Shown here: positions 1-12,782 of the stretch, one piece after another
How the letters are laid out: each line of letters begins with the position of its first letter
Numbering within the stretch: position 1 is the first letter of the stretch
Assembly (NCBI RefSeq): GCF_932526225.1
Contig: NC_064038.1
Location: 8,741,070 to 8,805,069 of the forward strand
Origin: Nematostella vectensis
Lineage: Eukaryota; Cnidaria; Anthozoa; Actiniaria; Edwardsiidae
DNA length: 64,000 nt
Direction of reading: 5' to 3'
The notes under the pieces: model-generated
Database searches by the model: none
What the model was told of the DNA's origin: nothing
What the model saw: the letters and a program-made list of their open reading frames with translations, nothing else
Made by a program: the position numbers and the translations under genes

Positions 1-801
1 CACTTTCTTTTCAAGGTAGGAATAATGCCTTTCTAAATAACGATAAAAAGATGGTTGTGTATTCAGCTACAATTAATCTATCTATGCAATGAAACTACGG
101 CAAGTATTTAAATTCTTTTTCAGATTTGATTTTAGGCTTGAAGGTTTGTTTACACATCTTCCGAGATTGTCTAGAATAAGATCTCTCCTTTACAATGATA
201 TTTTTTGGTTTTTCTTGAGAGACACGGAGGTCTGAAGGTCTTTGGCCTCTTTTGCTGCAGGAAATAAATAATTTTATTATGCTTCTGTGAAATCCTGAAA
301 ATGGCGCCTTTGTGAGTGTGATCCTCTTGCTTACAAAAACGTACAAAAACATACTACACGCATCACTACATACAAGTTACAGTTTCACTCCCCGTCACTT
401 CTACTGTAACTCTCGATCCTCGGAAAGGGTTCACGCAATATACGAAAAAAAAAAAACTGCTTCACTCCGCTCTATTTTTCTCGCCTCTCTGAGGCTCGCG
501 ATGCACTTTGTGCATCTTTCGCTGGCACTTCGCGCTTACACTACTCGTACCCTTGTATCTTCGAACAAAGACCCTGTTGACAAACATAATCCACTTCATA
601 ATCTGAGTCCCACACCCCCAACAACGCTACCGATAACTCCCCTAACAAAACAAACACATGACGTGTTGATTTTCGTAATATCAATAGTGCGTTAAATAGG
701 AATACATTTTGCCGTGCTCCCTTGACCAGATCTGGTAAATCCTTTTGATGACCAAACAATGACACTTACAGTGCCACTTATATTATATTTGCTACTTTCA
801 G
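1..801. other. Upstream intronic sequence of the SNX27 gene
   Basis: No convincing coding exon is visible here. The first recognisable SNX27 exon has its acceptor just before 802 and begins inside the PX domain, so the PDZ domain and the start of PX lie before the window. The stretch is AT-rich with a C/T-rich part around 460-660. A donor-like AAG|GTAGGA at 13-18 could end an earlier exon but cannot be verified. Confidence 0.5.
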
Positions 802-3800
802 TTAAAAAAGGAGTTTAGAGACTTCCAGTTTCCCAAGTTCCCTGGGAAGTGGCCGTTTACTCTGTCTGAGCACCAGCTAGAAGCAAGAAGGAAAGGACTT
901 GAGAGTTACTTGCAGCAAGGTAGTGTCTGTCCTCATGACTGTGGCTGCATAGAATTTGGGGCTGGGAGTTGGTAACAGGTCTTGTCAATATTCCTTGTAA
1001 TTGTTTTGTGCAGGGGAGGGGGGGGGAGTGTAGACACAATTGTCTCCCACATGCATGTCCCTTTACAATCAAAAGTCTACATTAGGACTACCCCCAAATT
1101 GGGACTAACTACAGCATTGACCCCCCCCCCCTACCTCCTGCTAACTGCATCATCAACCCCCTCCTCCCTGCTAACTGCATCATCAACCCCCTCCTCCCTG
1201 CTAAGTACATCATCAACCCCCCTAGCTCCTGCGAACTACAGTGTTGAACCCCCTTCCCCCTGTTAAGTACAGCATTGAAACCCTCTATCCCCTGCTAACT
1301 ACATCATCAACCCCCTACCCCTTGGGAACTACAGCGTAGAACCCCCCTACCCCCTGCTAACTACAGCATTCACCCTCCTATTAACAACAGCACTGATCCC
1401 CCCCTATTAACTACAGCATTTACCCTCCTATTAACTACAGCATTGATCCCCCCTATTAACTACAGCATTGATCCCCCCTATTAACTACAGCATTGATCCC
1501 CCCTATTAACTACAGCATTGAACCCCCCTATTAACTACAGCATTGATCCCTCCTATTAACTACAGCATTTACCCTCCTATTAACTACAGCATTGATCCCC
1601 CCTATTAACTACAGCATTGATCCCCTCTATTAACTACAGCATTGAACCCCCTATTAACTACAGCATTGATCCCCCTATTAACTACAGCATTGAACCCCCC
1701 TATTAACTACAGCATTGAACCCCCCTATTAACTACAGCATTGATCCCCCTATTAACTACAGCATTGATCCCCCCTATTAACTACAGCATTGATCCCCCCT
1801 ATTAACTACAGCATTGAACCCCCTGTTAACTACAGCATTGATCCCCCCTATTAACTACAGCATTGATCCCCCCTATTAACTACAGCATTGATCCCCCCTA
1901 TTAACTACAGCATTGAACCCCCTGTTAACTACAGCATTGATCCCCTCTATTGACTACAGCATTGATCCCCCTATTAACTACAGCATTGATCCCCCCTATT
2001 AACTACAGCATTGATCCCCCCTATTAACTACAGCATTGAACCCCCTGTTAACTACAGCATTGATCCCCCCTATTAACTACAGCATTGATCCCCCCTATTA
2101 ACTACAACATTGAACCCCCCTATTAACTACAGTATTGAACCCCCTGTTAACTACAGCATTGATCCCCTCTATTAACTACAGCATTGATCCCCCTATTAAC
2201 TACAGCATTGACCCCCCTATTAACTACAGCATTGATCCCTCTATTAACTACACCATTTACCCCCCTATTAACTACAGCATTTACCTCCCTATTAACTACA
2301 GCATTGATCCCCCCTATTAACTACAGCATTGATCCCCCCTATTAACTACAGCATTGAACCCCCTGTTAACTACAGCATTGATCCCCCTATTAACTACAGC
2401 ATTGATCCCCCTATTAAGTACAGCATTGATCCCCCTATTAACTACAGCATTGATCCCCCCTATTAACTACAGCATTGAACCCCCTGTTAACTACAGCATT
2501 GATCCCCCTTTTAACTACAGCATTGAACCCTCCTATTAACTACAGCGTTGATTCCCCCTATTAACTACAACATTGATCCCCCTATTAACTACAGCATTGA
2601 TCCCCCCTATTAACTACAGCATTGAACCCCCTGTTAACTACAGCATTGATCCCCCTATTAACTACAGCATTGATCCCCCTATTAAGTACAGCATTGATCC
2701 CCCTATTAACTACGGCATTGATCCCCCCTATTAACTACAGCATTGAACCCCCTGTTAACTACAGCATTGAACCCCCCTATTAACTACAGCGTTGATTCCC
2801 CCTATTAACTACAACATTGATCCCCCTATTAACTACAGCATTGATCCCCCTTTTAACTACAGCATTGAACCCTCCTATTAACTACAGCGTTGATTCCCCC
2901 TATTAACTACAACATTGATCCCCCTATTAACTACAGCATTGATCCCCCTATTAACTACAGCATTGAACCCCCCTATTAACTACAGCATTGATCCCCCTAT
3001 TAACTACAGCATTGATCCCCCCTATTAACTACAGCATTGATCCCCCCTATTAACTACAGCATTGAACCCCCTATTAACTACAGCATTGAACCCCCTATTA
3101 ACTACAGCATTGACCCCACCTATTAACTACAGCATTGATCCCCCCCTATTAACTACAGCATTGATCCCCCCTATTAACTATAGCATTGAACCCCCCCTAT
3201 TGACTACAGCATTGATCCCCCAACTACAGCATTGAACCCCCTATTAACTACAACATTGAACCCCCTATTAACTACAGCATTGATCCCCCCTATTAACTAC
3301 AGCATTGAACCCTCCTATTAACTACAGCATTGAACCCCCCTTTTAACTACAGTGTTGACCCCCCCCCCTTTTAACTACAGCATTGAACCCCCCTTTTAAC
3401 TACAGTGTTGACCCCCCTGTAAAATAGAGCATTGAACCCCTCTACCCCATGCTATGTAAATACAGCATTGCCCCCCTACCCCTTGATAACTACAGAGTTG
3501 CCTCCTTGTTGTAGCTACAACTCTGAAACACATTGCAAGGACATTAACCTCTGGGCTTTAAGTATCGTGAGATTTACAGGGGACTGGGATGTTATGCTGC
3601 ACATGTATGTGGGAAAAATGCTTGATTTTGTTTCACTTCAGTCTGCAGTGTTCGAGTAATTGGGGATTCGGTTTTGATGCAAGATTTTCTTGATGATGAT
3701 GATAAAATGGTAAGATGAACGTACACATATTTTTGTGAATTAGAATTTGTGTCAAAATTAGTTTGCAATAAATGCATCTAACTTCTTGGGATGGATCTAT

Positions 3801-6800
3801 GATATTCTAACTATATTGCGTTTTGTTTTCCATAGGAAGATACTGAAATGGAAATTGAATTAAGAATTCTTCTGCCAGATAACTCAGTTGAGATAGTTGT
3901 AGTGGAGAAACGATACAAGACAAGAGAAGTTTACAAGGTATCAGAAATTTCATGTATTTTTCATGTGAAAAATGTGTTCATTATGCATGAGTAAATATGG
4001 TTATTTATTCATCTACTGTAAGAATTATACTGTTTGTACCTAACCTGTGTGTTTTTTAAATCATTTTACAGGCACTTGTCTCTAAGATTGGACTTGACCA
4101 AGAAAGTGCTCTCTATTTTGCCCTTTTTGAAGTTACAGCGAGTGGCTTTGGTACGAAAGTAATCTGTTTACTCATCATGGAGGAAGTTCCTACTTAGTAA
4201 ACAATACATAACTCTAACAAATTTCAAAATTCAAATCAGCCAGGGCCGCACTGTAGCTATATTTTTTACTTGAATGTTGCTTACTGTCACCATACATTAC
4301 ACTTTTTTTTCTCTCTCTATTCCTTCCAGAAAGAAAATTAAAAGAAAATGAATTTCCTCACAATGTGTACATAAGACGGTATTCAGAAACTTCAACTACT
4401 TGTCTTGCCCTACGCAAATGGGTCTTTACACTTGCAAGAGTAAGTAAAGAAATAAAATAACTGATATTGTATCACCACCACCTAATCGTCATCCTAACAA
4501 GGGTTATCTTCATTATCCGAACCATCGTTATCATCAGCCAAATCATCTTCAGCATCATTATTTTCCTCCTCATCATCATTATCACTACCACCATTATCAA
4601 GATCATCACTACTGCCATCATTATCATCATTACCATCATCATCATCATCATTAGAATCACCACCAGCAGCGCCATCATCATCACCACCATCATAACATTT
4701 ATCACCACCAACATAACATTATCAGCACCACCATCATCATTATCACCATCATTATCATCACCACCATCATAATCACCACTACCATCATTATCACCACCAA
4801 CATAATCATTATCACCACCAACATAATCATTATCACCACCACCATCATTATCACCACCAGCATCATTATCACCACCAGCATCTACTGTAATCAAATCAGC
4901 TAAGCAGGTATCTGTATCATATCAACCTCAACTGCGATTTTTATTGGGGTTTACTGAGTGGCTTACTGTAGATTAGATCTCAACACTCGTTTGAACACCA
5001 TAAATAAACAATTAATTTTAGAAGTCTATTTTTTCTCATATTTTCACTCATTTCCATCAAAGGTATTTACAAATGCTTATTCTATAGGAGGTTGAATTGA
5101 ACTCTGATGAAGTTGCTCTCAATCTTCTATATCACCAAGTAAGTATATTGTACAACCAGAGTAGAATTTTAGCAATGTTTGGAAAAGAACCCAGCATTGA
5201 AGTATCCAGAAATGATTTGTGCAGCTAGTATGCCATGTTTTACTATGCATTGTTTTGTTGAAGGCCTTAGAAGATATCAAAAGTAGAAAGCTGACACCAG
5301 GCACAAAACTGCAACAACTAAAAGATCTGAAAAATTCATCGAAAAAAAGAGAGGTATTGGGAAGATTATTGTGATTATGTTTTGGTGGCTTGGAAAGTAT
5401 ATTGAAAGTTAATTGTCCTGAATTTCTTTTTACAATGATCTCCCAGACAAGCAGTTGGTGATTTTTTTCACTATCCATTGTCCATATTCTGCATTTATTA
5501 GTGACAGTCTTGTCATTCAACAGTTTGCCATTCACAGATCAGTGTGACAAAGTTTTATTGATTTGCAATGTCTATTTATTACTGGTCATTGGGGGTGTGT
5601 ATCAAAATACAGATCAATCAAAATGCCCAAACAGTCCTGTTAATTTACCAGAGTATAGATATGGTTCACCAAAAAGGTAGTCAACTCAAGAAATTTTATT
5701 GAAGAGGAAAATTTACCGGAGTCAAGTACCAGTTTTTGATTAACTGGATATGTTTTTGTTAAACTGGATATGGATACTGTATTCACTGGAGAACAGGATG
5801 AGCTATCATTTAAGAATTGCAATTCAATCTCTGACAATGTTTCTTGGTTTGTCATATTTACATGTTTACTGTACATTCCTTCTGGCAGTATCTGGACGTT
5901 GCACGCACCCTGGATCACTATAATACAGTGGTATTCCCACACTGTCCATGTGATGCACGCAGAAATGGCCATGTGATCACCACAATATGCCTCAAGAGCT
6001 TTCAGATGAAGGCATGCACTGAGGATGGTGTCTTAGAGGTACGTGGTACAGTATGAGTAGAAATTCAGGACTACAGACAAGCTGTAAAAGAACTACAGTC
6101 GGCGGTCTTCGTAGGCCCAGTGAAATCAGTCAACCAAGGTGAAACCTGAACCTTGGGGGATTTATCCCACAGCCTTAGAGTTGGCATGATGTCCAGGTCC
6201 GTTCCCAGGGAGGGGGGGGGGGGGGCATGCACCCCCCAACGACGGTGAAAAGTCCAATTCTGGTTCGCAATAGACATGCTATTCGTTGACAGAACTATAA
6301 AGCATAAGCAAATTAGATAGAAAAAAGACAATTTCTAGATCACTCTGGTATGTCATAAATCATAAAGACTTTTTGGTAGCTAAATCCGATAATAAACGTA
6401 CCGTGGAGATGTTGCAATGGCGCATAAAAAATATCCCTTTTTGTTCTTTCAAACCCCCCCCCCCCCCCCCAAGGAAAATACTGGGTACGGGCCTGATGTC
6501 ATATGCGACAAACATTTGTTTGGGGTACAGCTTAGGTATTGTTGTTTTATTTCTCATGGCATTTAAATGGCTTTGTCAAAAATATTATTCAACATTTATG
6601 TAACTGATGTGCTTGTATATTATCCTATCTTGGGTAAAATAATGCAATGTCAAGCTGTCCTTCCTGTGTTGTTTGTAAAAAAAATCCAAACTTTGGTTAT
6701 CATGTTTTCTTGATGCCATAGGAACAGGAGCATTCTCTCGACTGGGATCAGATACAGCAATGTGAGGCTGACTCAGAGGCCATGGCAGTTTGCTTTGAGT

Positions 6801-9800
6801 ACAAGAAAGGGGGAAAGTCCAGATGGGTTAAAATTTATTCTGAATATGTAAGTAGATATAGCACTTTGTTTTACTTTTGGATAATCATTCGTCATAATGC
6901 ATCCTTTGTTACAATATTTGAAAGAGTTTTAAAGTCTATACAAGGCCCAAAAATGTCACAAATTAGCAACTATGTAAACAAACATTAACGTGGTCCGGGG
7001 CTATCAACCGAAGATATATGGTAATAACTGGGACTGCCTCATGGTCAAGGGATTTAACAACTGCATTGTTATATCATGAAAATTGTCAAATCGAGATGTG
7101 GCTGGACCCAACATTCCCTGCTAGCAGAGGCCTCTTTTTTAAGAGACTCTTTTCCTCGCGAACGCCAGCCCAGCAAAAGACAGAGAAAAGAGGCCAACTT
7201 CGTTATGCATAGGATGTGGTAATATCCATTATCGCTACATTGAAGTTCCACTGTAACTTGAATTCCAGTGGTATTTCTAATTATGCTTTTTTTGTCCCTG
7301 TAGTTTGAATACATGGCTGAGTGTGTCTCGAGAGTCATGCAAGAAATCGAGTGGAACGCCAATGTGAGTAGAGGACAACTTTCAAAGACGTGCTTAATTA
7401 TTACCTAAGCATTATTACTTAAGCATTCCCTAAAGTAAGGGATTTCTTTCAAAGACGTGGTACTGTATTTTACTACAGCAATGCAATATAGCCATGTCTT
7501 GGAGTAGATAATTTTCTTTCGAAGACGTGGTACTATATTTTACTACAGCAATGCAATATAGCCATGTCTTGGAGTAGGTAATTTTCTTTCAAAGACGTGG
7601 TACTGTATTTTACTACAGCAATGCAATATAGCCATGTCTTGGAGTAGATGATTTTCTTTCGAAGACGTGGTACTGTATTTTACTACAGCAATGCAATATA
7701 GCCATGTCTTGGAGTAGATAATTTTCTTTCAAAGACGTGGTACTGTATTTTACTACAGTAATGCAATATAGCCATGTCTTGGAGTAGATAATTTTCTTTC
7801 AAAGACGTGGTACTGTATTTTACAAACAGCAATGCAATATAGCCATGTCTTGGAGTAGATAATTTTCTTTTGAAGACGTAAGACGACGTGGTATTTTACT
7901 ACAGCATTGCTTAAAGCTATGTCTTTGTGTTGTTGTTATAGGATGGTCTCTCTACTGTCCTTCCGACAACAATGCCTGAAGCAGAAAATGAAGAGAAGCA
8001 ACACACAGAACCTGACACAACGAATTCATCAAAGGTAGAATACTACTGGTGACTTAACTTTATAAATGAAATTTGGTTGGTCACCTTGCTTAACAACAAA
8101 TTCATCAAAGGTAGAATACTACTGGTGACTTAACTTTATAAATGAAATTTGGTTGGTCACCTTGCTTAACAACGAATTCATCAAAGGTAGAATACTACTG
8201 GTGACTTAACTTTATAAATGAAATTTGGTTGGTCCTTAACAACGAATTCATCGAAGGTAGAATACTACTGGTGACTTAACTTTATAAATGAAAGTTGGTT
8301 GGTCACCTTGCTTAACAACGAATTCATCAAAGGTAGAATACTACTGGTGACTTAACTTTATAAATGAAATTTGGTTGGTCACCTTGCTTACGGTATACCT
8401 CCGAACTCATATCAATCTCGAATCGTCTTTTCTGGGAATCTAAACCAAACTACATACCTTATTGCAACCTCGTCCTACTTATACTACTGCAGTTCCATCA
8501 CGCTTATAATGATAAATATACTACCGTAACACTGCTCCACTATTCCACGCTGCACCTCATCTTTTTCAAAAGATATGAGCAGCCAATGTATTCTTCAATC
8601 CGCCCTGATTTCTTGAACCCACACTATCTAGAACTGTTTTTAGGTTCCCTTATACAGTTTGAGTTACAGTAGTGGGATTCTAGGTTCTTCATCTCATGAT
8701 CCCGATTTCTTTTGCTCATATCCACTACAATGCGTCATCCCACATCACTATCTCACCATGTCACGCTAGACCTCACTTTTTCCTTATTTTACCTGACCAT
8801 ACCTCTTGATCGGGCCTCCCCCCTAATCTCGACTAACCTTGCCTTACCCCCACCTCATCTCACTTCACCTGACTCTAGTTTACCTTTACCTTACCTAAAT
8901 TCAACCACCCCCACCTTACCTTATCGTACCTTGTTAAACCATTTTATCACTGAACTGAACCCAACCCAACCATCTTTACCTTTCTTCACCTTTTACTACC
9001 CATATCATCTTTCTCACCCCACCCAACCTTACTTAACCGGACTCTAGTCTTACCTCACCTTACCTCAACCACCCCACCTTACCTTATCGTACCTTGTAAC
9101 ACCCCTTATCACCTAACTCAGCCCACCATAACCATCTTACTTTTCATCATTTTATCACTGAACTAAACCCACCCCAACCATCTTACTTTATCTCACTTCA
9201 CCCTGTAGCACCCATATCATCTTTCTAACCCCATCCAACCTTCATTCACCTGACTCTAGTCTACCTTACCTCACCTCACCTCAATTCAACCACCACACCT
9301 TACCTTATCGTACCTCGTTATACCCCTAATCACCTACCTCAACCCACCCCAACCGGTCCCATCTCACTTCACCTCACCTCACCTGAGTCTAGTCTTCTTT
9401 ACCTCACCTTAGCAGATCCCACCGAACCATAGTTTTATCCTGTTTTATTCACTTCGCCTTACCTTAACCCTTACCGTGTTATACTCCATTTTATCCCATC
9501 TAACATTATAAACCTCTTACATCACAATATATCTCAACCCTTTTAATCCCATGTTATATGATTAACCTTCGTCTCAACTAAAATCTACCCGCTTTTGCAT
9601 ACAGAAAGATACACACCTTTTCGTGGGCGAACGAAACCCATTACTCCCATTCTAATTCCAACGGCCACGCTTCATAGTGCTTGTGTCTGACACTCAATTT
9701 TATATTAATATTAAATCATGTAACAGGCAAACAAACCCCCAAGTCCGCCAAGAACACGAGCGAAGTCGTCAAAAGTCACGAAAACGGCAACACCCAAACA

Positions 9801-9843
9801 GACTGTCGTGTTCAGTGGAGCAATAGAGGACGACGATCTCTAG
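802..9843 (+). CDS. SNX27: Sorting nexin 27-like protein (5'-partial): PX C-terminal part, FERM-like module, acidic tail
   Basis: SNX27 is an endosomal adaptor that sorts PDZ-ligand and FERM-bound cargo back to the plasma membrane with retromer. Twelve exons join in phase: 802-919, 3642-3709, 3836-3937, 4072-4150, 4330-4439, 5088-5138, 5264-5353, 5889-6038, 6722-6847, 7304-7363, 7942-8034, 9727-9843 (387 residues). The first exon encodes the end of the PX domain, with LPGKWPF-type [11 protein letters not shown]. The next encode CSVRVIGD and the F1 lobe. Exon 5889-6038 has [16 protein letters not shown], and 6722-6847 has [19 protein letters not shown]; both read like the F2/F3 part of animal SNX27. 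The PDZ domain and early PX lie before the window. The last exon adds a basic, proline-rich stretch ending [10 protein letters not shown], resembling the SNX17 tail rather than vertebrate SNX27. All splice phases match. Introns are full of tandem repeats. The FERM-like assignment to SNX27 is firm; the final exon is less certain. Confidence 0.9.
1110..3430 (+). repeat. Minisatellite, about 24-26 bp unit, in SNX27 intron
   Basis: About 90 head-to-tail units of the type TTAACTACAGCATTGATCCC followed by a variable C run and TATT. Edge units are more diverged: 1110-1370 uses CTAACTGCATCATC variants and 3430-3510 decays. Each unit carries an acceptor-like TTAACTACAG in the gene's orientation, upstream of the real acceptor at 3641. 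Short open frames across it are repeat artefacts. Confidence 0.95.
4470..4890 (+). repeat. Trinucleotide microsatellite (ATC/ACC)n
   Basis: Long run of ATC, ACC and ATT triplets in the SNX27 intron after exon 4330-4439. The apparent proteins on both strands (Ile/Thr-rich and Asp/Gly-rich) are low-complexity artefacts. Confidence 0.95.
6194..6495. mobile_element. Small inverted-repeat element (MITE), copy 1
   Basis: Begins CAGGTCCGTTCCCAG and ends CTGGGTACGGGCCTG, which are imperfect inverted repeats. ATGTC lies on both sides (6189-6193 and 6496-6500), a candidate target-site duplication. The interior, including the segment with CGATAATAAACGTACC, resembles in reverse orientation the element at 31694-32037. 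It lies in a SNX27 intron and has no coding capacity. Confidence 0.6.
7379..7905 (+). repeat. Tandem repeat, about 76 bp unit, in SNX27 intron
   Basis: About six units of the type CTTTCAAAGACGTGGTACTG followed by TATTTTACTACAGCAATGC and ATATAGCCATGTCTTGGAG. The array starts shortly after the donor at 7364 and its last decayed unit ends about 40 bp before the acceptor at 7941. Each unit includes a pyrimidine-rich ACTACAG that resembles an acceptor. Confidence 0.95.
8018..8391 (+). repeat. Tandem repeat containing the end of a SNX27 exon and its splice donor
   Basis: Five copies of a unit of about 75 bp (one shortened to about 69). The first copy overlaps the last 17 bases of exon 7942-8034 (ACGAATTCATCAAAG) and the real donor GTAGAA. 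The other copies lie in the intron with the same exon end and donor at about 8109, 8183, 8252 and 8328. Confidence 0.95.
8700..9470 (+). repeat. Degenerate C/T-rich repeat tract
   Basis: Loose repeats of ACCTTACCTTA, CACCTCACC and CCACCCCAACC with period about 5-10 and a longer-range repeat of roughly 150-250 bp (TTATCGTACCTTG recurs near 8919, 9083 and 9306). It is intronic between the SNX27 exons at 7942-8034 and 9727-9843. Confidence 0.7.
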
Positions 9844-10378
9844 GGGATCGGGTTGAATACGTTCTTATGCGACTGTGTTCATTGCAGCCTCGAGGGGTCT
9901 CCCGAATCTTCATAATTAAGGTAGTCTGCCTAATAGCCGCTCCTAATGGCTGCTAAGCAGACTAAATATGGAGTGGATTGGAAATATCTATATCATCAGT
10001 AGTGCAAAATTAGTACCCGCGAAGTGAGCTGTCGGTTTTTCCCTTGTGTTAGGTGCAATATTTATATCGTATGGGCCACGAAGCTAGTGATAGCCACTGG
10101 GTATCAGAGGCTTGTCTCTCTGATATTTAGTCTCAATACGGTATTCGTTTGAGGTTCCTTGGTTTTGGAATCATCAGTATACTCATTGTATATTCTTAAC
10201 TCGAAAATAAGTACCTTGAAAATATCAGCTGAAAACCGCTGACTTTACTTTGTAGACTGACTTTCTAGACCTCGTGCTATAATAGTAGTTTTTTATATTA
10301 CTATTAACATGAAGTTTTTTTTTCGCACTTCATTCTATTTCACAATACAATGACTTCGTGAAAAATTAGAACTGTTTA
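9844..10378. other. SNX27 3' flank
   Basis: Sequence following the SNX27 stop codon and likely containing the 3' UTR. I see no clear AATAAA close to the stop and no other gene. Confidence 0.4.
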
Positions 10379-10646
10379 CTGTCGAATCCGTTGTATCGCG
10401 ACCCGCGTTTTTACAACACGGAATTGTGTCAGTAAAACCATTCTGAGCCAATCAGAGTCTCGCTTTGTGCACTTCCCTGGCTATCCTCAGGACGAAAACC
10501 AGACAGTGTCGCGACAGAAAGCCGGGCAACTGCACAAGACGAAAGATGGCAAGAATCTGATTGGCTTATAATAATTTGACTGGCGGAACAGAATATCCCA
10601 AAAACAAAAAGAAATCGATGTTTTGAAAACGCGACGGATTCGACAG
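10379..10646. mobile_element. TA-flanked MITE
   Basis: Ends are inverted repeats, CTGTCGAATCCGT on the left and ACGGATTCGACAG on the right. TA directly flanks both sides (10377-10378 and 10647-10648), as expected of a Tc1/mariner-type non-autonomous element. No transposase is encoded. Confidence 0.65.
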
Positions 10647-10914
10647 TAAAGAATACAGAAATAACTTTCAAGCGCACAAAAAATGTAACATTGTAAAAGT
10701 ATATATCTATGTGCGATAAATATTCATAAAACTTTCGAAACTTTTAATAGACACTAAAGTCTCACCTTTATGATGGATGCAATAACTAAACTATACAAGG
10801 CGCAAAACTCCTGCGTATAATAGTCTAACCAACAAGAACCAGTTGTCATTTTTAAAAATCAAGAATCAACTGCATCGACACCAAAAAAATAGCATATGGG
10901 GATTAATATTTATC

Positions 10915-11195
10915 CATGAAAGCCAAGAGAAGAGTGTGGTGATCGTAATAATTACAATTCTATAAAACACCGTTTACATAGAGGTGACCTCCGTTTACAT
11001 ATAGAGGTACCCTCCTAAAGCTAAGAGAAGAGAGTGTGGTGATCGTAATAAATGAAATTCTGTGAAACACCGTTTACATATGAGCGCTTGTAGAGGTACC
11101 CTCTTACGCAGAGCTTTCTGTGTCGCTCGTTTACTTTGCTTTGATGTGGAGCAGAGTGAAAGACCGACACAGAAAGCTCTGCGCATGAGGGTATT
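10915..11195. repeat. Direct repeat plus hairpin-forming segment
   Basis: The segment AAGAGTGTGGTGATCGTAAT occurs twice (about 10930 and 11027). Each copy is followed by AAACACCGTTTACATA. It is followed by an inverted pair, GCAGAGCTTTCTGTGTCG at about 11108 and CGACACAGAAAGCTCTGC at about 11164. Probably remnants of a foldback element. Confidence 0.6.
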
Positions 11196-11199
11196 ATAG

Positions 11200-12780
11200 A
11201 GGCTAACTTAAAAAAAAAAACACAGGTTCCTATACACAGCTGTCTACTGAACTATGATCAGCGTTTCCGAGGAGTCTCGCGCTACAATGAATTTAGATTG
11301 ATCTTCCTCAAGTATTCGGATCAATTAAAATTGATAATTGAAATTGACAGTCTAAATTTTGGAGTTTGAATTAAAAGCAAATGCAAATATTATTCATTAA
11401 ATGTTGAATTAATTTTTGATAGCAATAGAATAATTGTCATATTACATATAGAGAAATATATTTGTGCCATATCCAGTATACAACAAGATGTTTTGATAAG
11501 TTATTCAAACCTGGTAAAGTGTGAAATGACCATATAAATACTTAACAATCCCTTCTTGTCTATGTGAGCCCGCAATCACGCAGACTCGTACCCTGTCTCT
11601 CTTTGACTCGCGTGTTGAATTGTGGGAAGTGACTGAATGTGAGACTGCGAAAGGTCTTTGGGGCCTGGTAACGAGCTCGTTTCAAATATCGTCTTGGTGA
11701 TTACCCGTCATCCAACAAGATCCCTGCCTAATTTATTTACATGTGAAGCATGGGAAAAATGACTTGTATTTCACTCGCCACGTTCCTCTTGCATACAATC
11801 CACTAAAAGGACTGGGACGTAGCCTAGTATGGGGTAAACCGCCAGTGCTGAAAAACGCAAGACTAGTTCCAGTACCGCGCGGTTAAACCAGCCTTTTTGT
11901 TTTAAATGGCGGCTTTTTACCGGCGAACAGTCACATTGTGGCGAATGCTAAGAAAACTAGATAAAACCTAAGGCTATAATTTTCTTTATGACTCCCTCAT
12001 TATCACACAAATCTGTCATCTTTTGTACAGTATGGTTTTAATGCTGTACAGTTAGTCAAAACAGCAACTGAAGTCAGCCTTTCGTACCTTTACTCGAACG
12101 ATTCAACACTACTATTGTGCTTGTTTTCGCCAGAGCACGCGCATGCGCATACGTTATTCAGCACTGTCGGTAAACCGAGGTTTTTTCCAAGTTATGACTT
12201 TAGAAAATATTGTAAAAATTCAGTTATTTATTTACATTTTTTGTGTGTTGTTTTCCCTGAAATAAAATCATTTTCCGACACCCCCCCCCCCCCCCCCCCT
12301 CCGTCCCTAGTTAATGATAAAAAAACCTTGGAACCCCTGACCCGCTACGTCCCATCATGTTTCACTGGCTCGGTCAAGTCATTTCCGTGTTTCTTAGTCA
12401 CTGCCGTTTTGTTCGGGATCCCTGTGGTGGGCCGCGAGGCAAGTGAAGCAGGGAAAGCACCGAGGAAGGGTTTCACCACAGGAAACCCAAATATAACGCT
12501 AGGGACTGGGCTTGGTAATGTATACATTTCAATATTCACTGTTGTAATTTGTAGCATCCAATGTGAATAAAATCAACTCGGTTATAAGTACAATATGTCG
12601 TCTCTCCACATGGTTGCTCTCGTATCCATGATCCATATCCGTGATTCCTTAGTCCTCTGGCTTCCTTTTTCAAACCAGGAGTCTTTGCCTGGTTGCATCT
12701 TGTTTCAAAATTCTTATTCTTATACAAAATGGATTTTGGAACCGGATGGATGCAGGCTACAGGGTCGCCATTTGCGTTAA
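11200..12780. other. Intergenic sequence, nothing recognised
   Basis: No exon, RNA gene or clear repeat was recognised. There is a long C run at 12282-12299. Open frames in 12115-12570 show no family motif and are interrupted by low complexity. Confidence 0.4.
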
Positions 12781-12782
12781 TT

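Noticed and set aside
1..15. Possible end of an upstream SNX27 PX exon before a GTAGGA donor
   Set aside because: Phase would fit the 802 exon, but only five residues are visible and they do not clearly match the PX sequence before LKKEF.
4472..4894. 140-residue Asp/Gly-rich open frame
   Set aside because: Pure product of the ATC/ACC microsatellite.
12115..12570. 151-residue open frame in the SNX27-receptor interval
   Set aside because: Crosses a long C run, has no family motif and no splice support.
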